A stretch of DNA of 10,846 nt from an uncultured Lachnospiraceae bacterium. Lineage in GTDB: Bacteria > Bacillota_A > Clostridia > Lachnospirales > Lachnospiraceae. Below are positions 6,636 through 10,846 of this stretch, in pieces. How positions within the stretch are numbered: the first letter of the stretch is position 1; each line of letters opens with the position of its first letter. Where the stretch lies: positions 1 to 10,846 of the forward strand of contig CADAHD010000046.1 of assembly GCA_902787595.1 (NCBI GenBank). The letters run 5' to 3'. The translations under genes and the position numbers were made by a program. Below the pieces are notes generated by a model that was given only the letters and a program-made list of their open reading frames with translations, searched no databases and had not been told where the DNA came from.

Positions 6636-6750
6636 TTCAAAGGTATCGTTCCGGGGATAAAAACGCCCGTGTTCCGGCTTAAGATATACGGAAGGCTTTC
6701 TCCGAAACGGCATAGATCATCGCTTAAGATGACAAAAGGAAAACGCTTAA

Positions 6751-9636
6751 ATGACACGTAAAAACGATCATGATATACAGCCGCTTTTTTTAGCGCTTTT
6801 ATTTATTGCCGGCGCGGTTTTTATCTATTTCTGGCTTGCCGCTTTCGGTAATACACCACAGGTATTTACCGATGCGGTACATGAGCTGACCTCTGCGGAA
6901 GGGAGCAACAAATCGGCAGAACGGGATATGGTCTATATCCTCTCCGTGGCCGGTTCTTTCGCCGTCTTTTTCTTTTACCTTTTTTATAACCGCAAACACG
7001 AATATAAAAAAGCCCCGGGTGCGGACAGATCCATGAATGTCCTGGGTCTTATGCTGATATGCGCAACGGGCGTTTCCTACCTTGTCTATGGTGGGTTAAG
7101 TCCCGTGCTCTTTTCGCTGACGGCGCTGTGGGCGCTGCTCTACATCAGCTCCTGCGCTTATTCCGCTTCCGCGATGATCAGCTTTGTCTTTACGATCTAC
7201 GCTCTTTGCGGAGCATACCGCCTCCTGCTGCTCCTTGGCTGGAAGCATGATACCAATATCGGAGAGATCACCGTCCTTGCCTTTATACTCACGGGCATAC
7301 TGCTTTTGGCCTCTTTTAAAAGCAAAAAAGATGTTTTCCTGGCTGCCATCCCCTATTTACAGCTGTTTATTCCTTTCACGCTGCTGGTATTCCTTTCATC
7401 ATCTTATGCCACGGCCGAAGGCAGCGCTGTTATAGGCGTCAGCAGGCGCGTATCGCTTCCCGTATGGGCACTGATCATATGCTTTGAACTGACAGCCCTG
7501 CTCAAACACATCAAATGTCGCAGGGAAAGCTGCGGGGTGGATGAGCTTATCTCCTTTGGCAGTCTCCTGTGCATCATGAACTTCAATTCCTATTCGGGGC
7601 TGGGAGCCATCATCTCTTCGGACCTGCATCATCCTTTCGAAAATATCATCGCCTTTTCACAGATATTTGAACTGGGACAGAAGCCCTTCGCCGAATTCAT
7701 CCCTGTATCGGGCCTCTATTCCGTGATCCAGGGCGCCTTCCTCTATGTCTTTGGCGGCGGCTTTTACTCCAATTACAATGTTACGGAAAACCTTTTTTAT
7801 CTGTGCATATCGGCTCTGCTGATCTTTATCGCCATGCGGCATATCAAAAGCAGCAGGGTCCTTCTGATAGTACTGCTGTTTCCCGTGCTGCGATACAACC
7901 GCATTGCGCTGATACTTCCGGTAATGCTCCTTTTATCATGGCCGGAGCTGATCAAAAAGAAAGGCCTGTGGATCGTGGCCTGGTTTTTATCCAGCCTGAT
8001 ACAGGGGCTTTATTATCCGCTCTTTGGCGCCGCTGTCTGCATAGGCTTTATGCCCCTGCTTTTGTGGCAGCTTTGGGGCTACCTTAAGTCCGATCTTAAA
8101 AATGATATCAAAAAGCCCGCCTTCTGGGCCTGCCTGGCCGCCTGTCTGGTACCGGCCATCCTTTGCATACCGCTGCTTATGGGCACGCTTAAGCATATGC
8201 TGGCCATGAGTTCCCAGACCATCTTCGCGGACGGGCTTTCGCGTTTCGGACAGGGCATGCCGGATAGCTTTTTAGCTTCGCTCAATAACACCGGCCTGCG
8301 CCTCTTCCTGTATGATCTTTTCAGTTTTCTGATCCCCGTAAGCATCGTATGGGTATCCTTTGTGCTGTGCATGAAACTGGGCAATATACGGATCGCGGAT
8401 AAAAAGCTGCGCATAGCCGATCCCGAAGCCGCCGCCATAAGCGCCTCAACAGGCATAGCGATGATCGTCGCCTTCAGTTATACCCTGGTGCGCATGGATG
8501 TCTATGATATCTACGCAAGGAGCGCCGGTCTGATATTTGCCGCCGCCGTAATGTTTCTGGTGATCGCCTGGAGATACGCAGGCAATACGCTGCTGCGTTA
8601 TATCCTGTCGGCCTTTGCAGTATTTCTGGTATCAGCGGTAATGGGCGAAGCCGTTCAGAACATAGACGGAAACGATAAGCTCTCCGCTTCCTATAAAGTG
8701 CCGGATTCCTATATAGCCGTTAACGACGCAGAGGTCCCCAGACTGGGTCCCGTATATGTGCAGGAAAATACCTATTCAAAACTTTTAAGCCGCCGCGCAA
8801 ACGATGCGGGCCTCGACAGCGCAAAAAGTTTCCTGGGCCTGGGAGACTTCGGATACTTTTATCTGTATAATATCAAAGGCGGATCCGTCATGGAATCCAT
8901 GACCATCCGCGGCTACAGCGCGGCAGAGGAGACCGTAGACATACTCAGAAAGAACCACACCATAGTCTCCGGCATAGATTCCTTTGCATACTACTATCTG
9001 TATCACTGGCTTATGACCTCCGGCGAATACAGCTGGTCGGAGGAAAACAGGAAATTCTATCCCGCTGCAGACGGAGCAGAAGAAGCCTTAAAGGCAAATA
9101 AGACCGCAAAGCTGGCCCCCGAAGAAAGAGAGCTGGGACGCACCGCTTCATCCTGGGGGCTTTCGATGGCAAGCCTTGAGAGCATATTCACCGCTCCGAA
9201 TGTGCAGCTTCACGCCGAGGCGGCAGAAGATACAGCCCAGATATCCTTAAGTTTTGATAACGCGCTTAACGGCAACGATGCAGACTTCCTTTATGTAGAA
9301 TTTGATAATTCGGACGGAAGCTACGATAATATACTGATAGACCACATCTTTGACGCTGTGCAGGATGATACTTCGGCCTTTGCCACGGCGCTTATGAAGA
9401 GAGACCATAATCCCGGAAAGACCGTGCGCATTTCCTGGAACGACGATGCGGGAAATCCCCATTATCTTAACTGCGACTTTGGTCAGGGCAGGCTGCTGAT
9501 ACCGCTTGGCTGCGGGGCCGGCTGGCTTCTAAATTCACATGAGGGCATAAATATAAGCATGCAATATTACGGGGAAGATACAGCTCTTTCTCCGATAAAG
9601 GAATATCGATTACTCAGATTACGGGAGGTACAGTAA
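6751..9636 (+). CDS. Large polytopic membrane protein, GT-C glycosyltransferase-like, unknown function
   Basis: A complete 961-residue protein. Residues 1-635 contain many hydrophobic segments (I estimate 14-18), for example near 11-31, 60-79, 115-162, 172-216, 235-252, 318-362, 367-446, 457-477, 519-541 and 562-631. Residues 640-961 are a soluble, aromatic- and Asp-rich domain, most likely extracytoplasmic. Between membrane segments, SSDLHHPFENIIAFSQIFE (289-307), then KPFAEFIPVSGLYSVIQG (311-328), resembles the acidic first-loop motif and the pattern that follows it in GT-C transferases using polyprenyl-phosphate sugars; Asp291 would be the candidate catalytic residue, but its loop position is not proven. 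I do not recognise an exact family. The ATG at 6751 is preceded by AAGGA at 10 nt. It is the first gene of the right arm and shares one base (TAATG) with the downstream family 2 glycosyltransferase. Alternatives are a polymerase or a membrane-anchored sensor of glycan. Confidence 0.8.
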   Translation: MTRKNDHDIQPLFLALLFIAGAVFIYFWLAAFGNTPQVFTDAVHELTSAEGSNKSAERDMVYILSVAGSFAVFFFYLFYNRKHEYKKAPGADRSMNVLGLMLICATGVSYLVYGGLSPVLFSLTALWALLYISSCAYSASAMISFVFTIYALCGAYRLLLLLGWKHDTNIGEITVLAFILTGILLLASFKSKKDVFLAAIPYLQLFIPFTLLVFLSSSYATAEGSAVIGVSRRVSLPVWALIICFELTALLKHIKCRRESCGVDELISFGSLLCIMNFNSYSGLGAIISSDLHHPFENIIAFSQIFELGQKPFAEFIPVSGLYSVIQGAFLYVFGGGFYSNYNVTENLFYLCISALLIFIAMRHIKSSRVLLIVLLFPVLRYNRIALILPVMLLLSWPELIKKKGLWIVAWFLSSLIQGLYYPLFGAAVCIGFMPLLLWQLWGYLKSDLKNDIKKPAFWACLAACLVPAILCIPLLMGTLKHMLAMSSQTIFADGLSRFGQGMPDSFLASLNNTGLRLFLYDLFSFLIPVSIVWVSFVLCMKLGNIRIADKKLRIADPEAAAISASTGIAMIVAFSYTLVRMDVYDIYARSAGLIFAAAVMFLVIAWRYAGNTLLRYILSAFAVFLVSAVMGEAVQNIDGNDKLSASYKVPDSYIAVNDAEVPRLGPVYVQENTYSKLLSRRANDAGLDSAKSFLGLGDFGYFYLYNIKGGSVMESMTIRGYSAAEETVDILRKNHTIVSGIDSFAYYYLYHWLMTSGEYSWSEENRKFYPAADGAEEALKANKTAKLAPEERELGRTASSWGLSMASLESIFTAPNVQLHAEAAEDTAQISLSFDNALNGNDADFLYVEFDNSDGSYDNILIDHIFDAVQDDTSAFATALMKRDHNPGKTVRISWNDDAGNPHYLNCDFGQGRLLIPLGCGAGWLLNSHEGINISMQYYGEDTALSPIKEYRLLRLREVQ
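9623..9628 (+). promoter_or_regulatory. Ribosome binding site at the TAATG junction
   Basis: GGGAGG lies 7 nt before the ATG at 9636, inside the last codons of the upstream membrane protein. It confirms the start of the glycosyltransferase and allows both re-initiation and independent loading of ribosomes. Confidence 0.75.
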
Positions 9637-10442
9637 TGAAGGACAGGATACTTTTGTTCATTCCCATGTACAATTGCGAAAAACAGATAAGCAGGGTGCT
9701 GGGACAGTTTAACGAAGAGGTATGTTCTTATATACAGGAGATCATCATACTCAATAACCAGAGCACCGATAACGGTGAACAGGTCGTGGCGGAATATCTT
9801 AACGATCACAATATCCCCACCTCCGTCAAACTGCTGCGCAACACGCAGAACTACGGCCTGGGCGGCTCGCAGAAGCTGGCTTTTAACTATGCGGTAAAAA
9901 ACGGCTTCGACTATGTTATAATGCTTCACGGCGATGACCAGGGCAGCATAGAGGATCTGATCCCCTATCTTAAACGCGGCATCCACAGAAAATACGACTG
10001 CCTGCTGGGCGCCCGTTTTATGAACGGTTCAAAACTCAAGGGCTATTCCGCTTTCCGCACTTTCGGAAACGTGGTATATAACATACTCTTCTCCGTCGGC
10101 ACCGGCATGCGCGTGCTCGACCTGGGCTCGGGACTTAACATGTACAGCACGGCGATGCTGAAGGATAAGTTTTATCTAAAATACAAGGATAACCTGATGT
10201 TCAACTACTGCATGATACTGGGCTCCGCATATTACAGACACAGCATACGTTTCTTCCCCATCTGCTGGAGGGAAGACGATCAGGTATCCAATGTAAAGAT
10301 GGTAAACCAGGCTGTTACCGTGCTTAAGCTTCTGGCTTCCTATATGCTCAATAAAAAGAATTTCATCGAAGCAGAACATCGTGATGAAGCTGTGGAGGAT
10401 TATACCGCAGACGTCATAGTCGAGGATATCTATCAGGGATGA
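9636..10442 (+). CDS. Glycosyltransferase family 2 (DPM1/GtrB-like)
   Basis: A complete 268-residue GT-A enzyme. The N-terminus ILLFIPMYNCEKQI (5-18) and ILNNQSTDNGE (38-48) form the nucleotide-sugar site. N-x-GLGGSQK (72-80) and HGDDQGS (98-104), with the metal-binding DxD-type pair at Asp100/Asp101, follow. GARFMNGS (125-132), DLGSGLNMY (162-170) and the late WREDDQ (211-216) match the dolichol/polyprenyl-phosphate sugar synthase subgroup. Such enzymes transfer a sugar to a polyprenyl phosphate at the cytosolic face. Unlike canonical GtrB it has no C-terminal membrane segments and ends in an acidic tail. It overlaps the upstream gene by one base and the downstream gene by four, so all three should be made in step. 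The sugar donor is not determinable; an ordinary protein- or glycan-directed GT2 remains possible. Confidence 0.9.
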   Translation: MKDRILLFIPMYNCEKQISRVLGQFNEEVCSYIQEIIILNNQSTDNGEQVVAEYLNDHNIPTSVKLLRNTQNYGLGGSQKLAFNYAVKNGFDYVIMLHGDDQGSIEDLIPYLKRGIHRKYDCLLGARFMNGSKLKGYSAFRTFGNVVYNILFSVGTGMRVLDLGSGLNMYSTAMLKDKFYLKYKDNLMFNYCMILGSAYYRHSIRFFPICWREDDQVSNVKMVNQAVTVLKLLASYMLNKKNFIEAEHRDEAVEDYTADVIVEDIYQG

Positions 10443-10846
10443 AAAAGAAAAACAGGCTTATCTACAATCTGATAAACCTTGCCGTGCTGCTTTTTTCGGC
10501 GCTGTTCTTTGTGTACAGCTATGTGCTCCCGGGGGATCTGCCAGGTCTTTTGCAAAGCGGCAGCCTGGGCGTGGTCATAGTCACCGTGCTGCTGGTGCAT
10601 TCGGTAAAGGCCATCCGTCTGTATCTGGCGCTCTACGGCACGGATATCAGGCGTTCCACCTGCATGAAATTATACTGCAAAGTGACTCCGGTAAGCGTGA
10701 TCCTGCCCTGGAAACTGGGCGAATTCTTCCGCATCTACTGCTGCGGCGCCGAATTAAAGAGCCTCTTAAAAGGCGTGGTCATCATACTCCTGGATCGTTT
10801 CTTTGACACCATAGCGCTGGTGACTATGATGATGTTTTTATGGATG
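10439..10846 (+). CDS. Lysylphosphatidylglycerol synthase transmembrane-type (flippase-like) protein, 5' part
   Basis: The first 136 codons read open from an ATG at 10439 to the right edge; the family is usually about 300-350 residues. Hydrophobic segments lie near 11-30, 43-66 and 110-136. Between them is the conserved pattern of this family: P-V-S-V-I-L-P-WK-LGEFFRIY (84-100, with Pro90, Gly94-Glu95 and Arg98) and later LLDRFFD (117-123, in place of the common ER..D). This membrane domain forms the lipid-translocating part of MprF and occurs alone in many glycan loci, where a role in moving lipid-linked sugars is suspected. The ATG overlaps the stop of the GT2 gene by four bases (ATGA) with only AGGG next to it, so it probably depends on translational coupling. 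Family is likely; function in this setting is inference. Confidence 0.82.
   Translation, partial: MKKKNRLIYNLINLAVLLFSALFFVYSYVLPGDLPGLLQSGSLGVVIVTVLLVHSVKAIRLYLALYGTDIRRSTCMKLYCKVTPVSVILPWKLGEFFRIYCCGAELKSLLKGVVIILLDRFFDTIALVTMMMFLWM

Larger units (their letters stand above)
6533..6750. other. Divergent intergenic region (218 nt)
   Basis: This is the longest stretch without a gene. It separates the leftward and rightward operons and holds an extended -10 promoter for the left arm (6548-6556), a candidate promoter for the right arm (6607-6635), and a leader of roughly 110 nt before 6751. The leader contains GCTTAAGAT twice (6677-6685 and 6722-6730), GTTCCGG twice (6648-6654 and 6671-6677), and a weak TTCCG/CGGAA hairpin (6672-6693). 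I see no T-tract terminator, tRNA or recognised riboswitch in it. The right-arm ribosome site is AAGGA at 6736-6740, 10 nt before the ATG. Confidence 0.7.

Noticed and set aside
6640..6750. Riboswitch or attenuator in the right-operon leader
   Set aside because: Only short weak hairpins and short repeats are visible, with no T-tract terminator and no known riboswitch core.
8390..8432. Tandem RIAD repeat in the membrane protein (IRIADKKLRIADPE)
   Set aside because: Two short copies only, with diverged codons; too small to call a repeat array.
9567..9986. Minus-strand open frame of 139 codons opposite the right-arm junction
   Set aside because: It spans the TAATG junction and the GT2 nucleotide-sugar motifs on the other strand, and has no ribosome site or domain.

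Overview
The window looks like chromosomal DNA from an anaerobic Gram-positive bacterium of the Clostridia, most likely Lachnospiraceae-like. This is inferred from the protein families, the strong AGGAGG-type ribosome binding sites, the sigma-A-like promoters and a roughly even base composition; nothing here fixes the genus. It holds nine protein-coding genes on two divergent arms and is almost fully coding. I see no tRNA, rRNA, CRISPR array, transposase or phage gene.

Left arm (1-6532, all minus strand). Read in the direction of transcription, the order is: a family 4 glycosyltransferase (6532-5342), an SGNH/GDSL hydrolase (5319-4057), a condensation-fold acyltransferase that starts at TTG (4029-2659), a zinc-ribbon protein with six membrane segments (2681-1986), a palindromic repeat (1919-1987), an HSL-family esterase (1892-960), and the start of iorA, the indolepyruvate ferredoxin oxidoreductase alpha subunit, cut by the left edge (888-1). 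The first four genes are spaced by 22 nt, 27 nt and a 23 nt overlap, so they form a tight operon. The esterase follows a 93 nt gap that holds the repeat. iorA has its own promoter and is probably a separate metabolic unit.

Centre (6533-6750). This divergent intergenic region carries an extended -10 promoter firing left and a weaker promoter candidate firing right.

Right arm (6751-10846, all plus strand). A 961-residue polytopic membrane protein with a large C-terminal soluble domain, a DPM1-like family 2 glycosyltransferase, and the start of a lysylphosphatidylglycerol-synthase-type membrane protein cut by the right edge. The three are joined by TAATG and ATGA overlaps, so they are translationally coupled.

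How they may work together (inference). The right arm resembles a three-part extracytoplasmic glycosylation set: a cytoplasmic enzyme that charges a polyprenyl carrier, a candidate lipid-sugar translocator, and a GT-C-like transferase. The left arm supplies a cytosolic glycosyltransferase, an acyl-transfer enzyme and two ester hydrolases without signal peptides. Together they suggest assembly and acyl-editing of a surface glycan or glycolipid. No substrate can be read from the sequence. The most novel-looking parts are the coupled right-arm trio and the acyltransferase/zinc-ribbon/esterase group.
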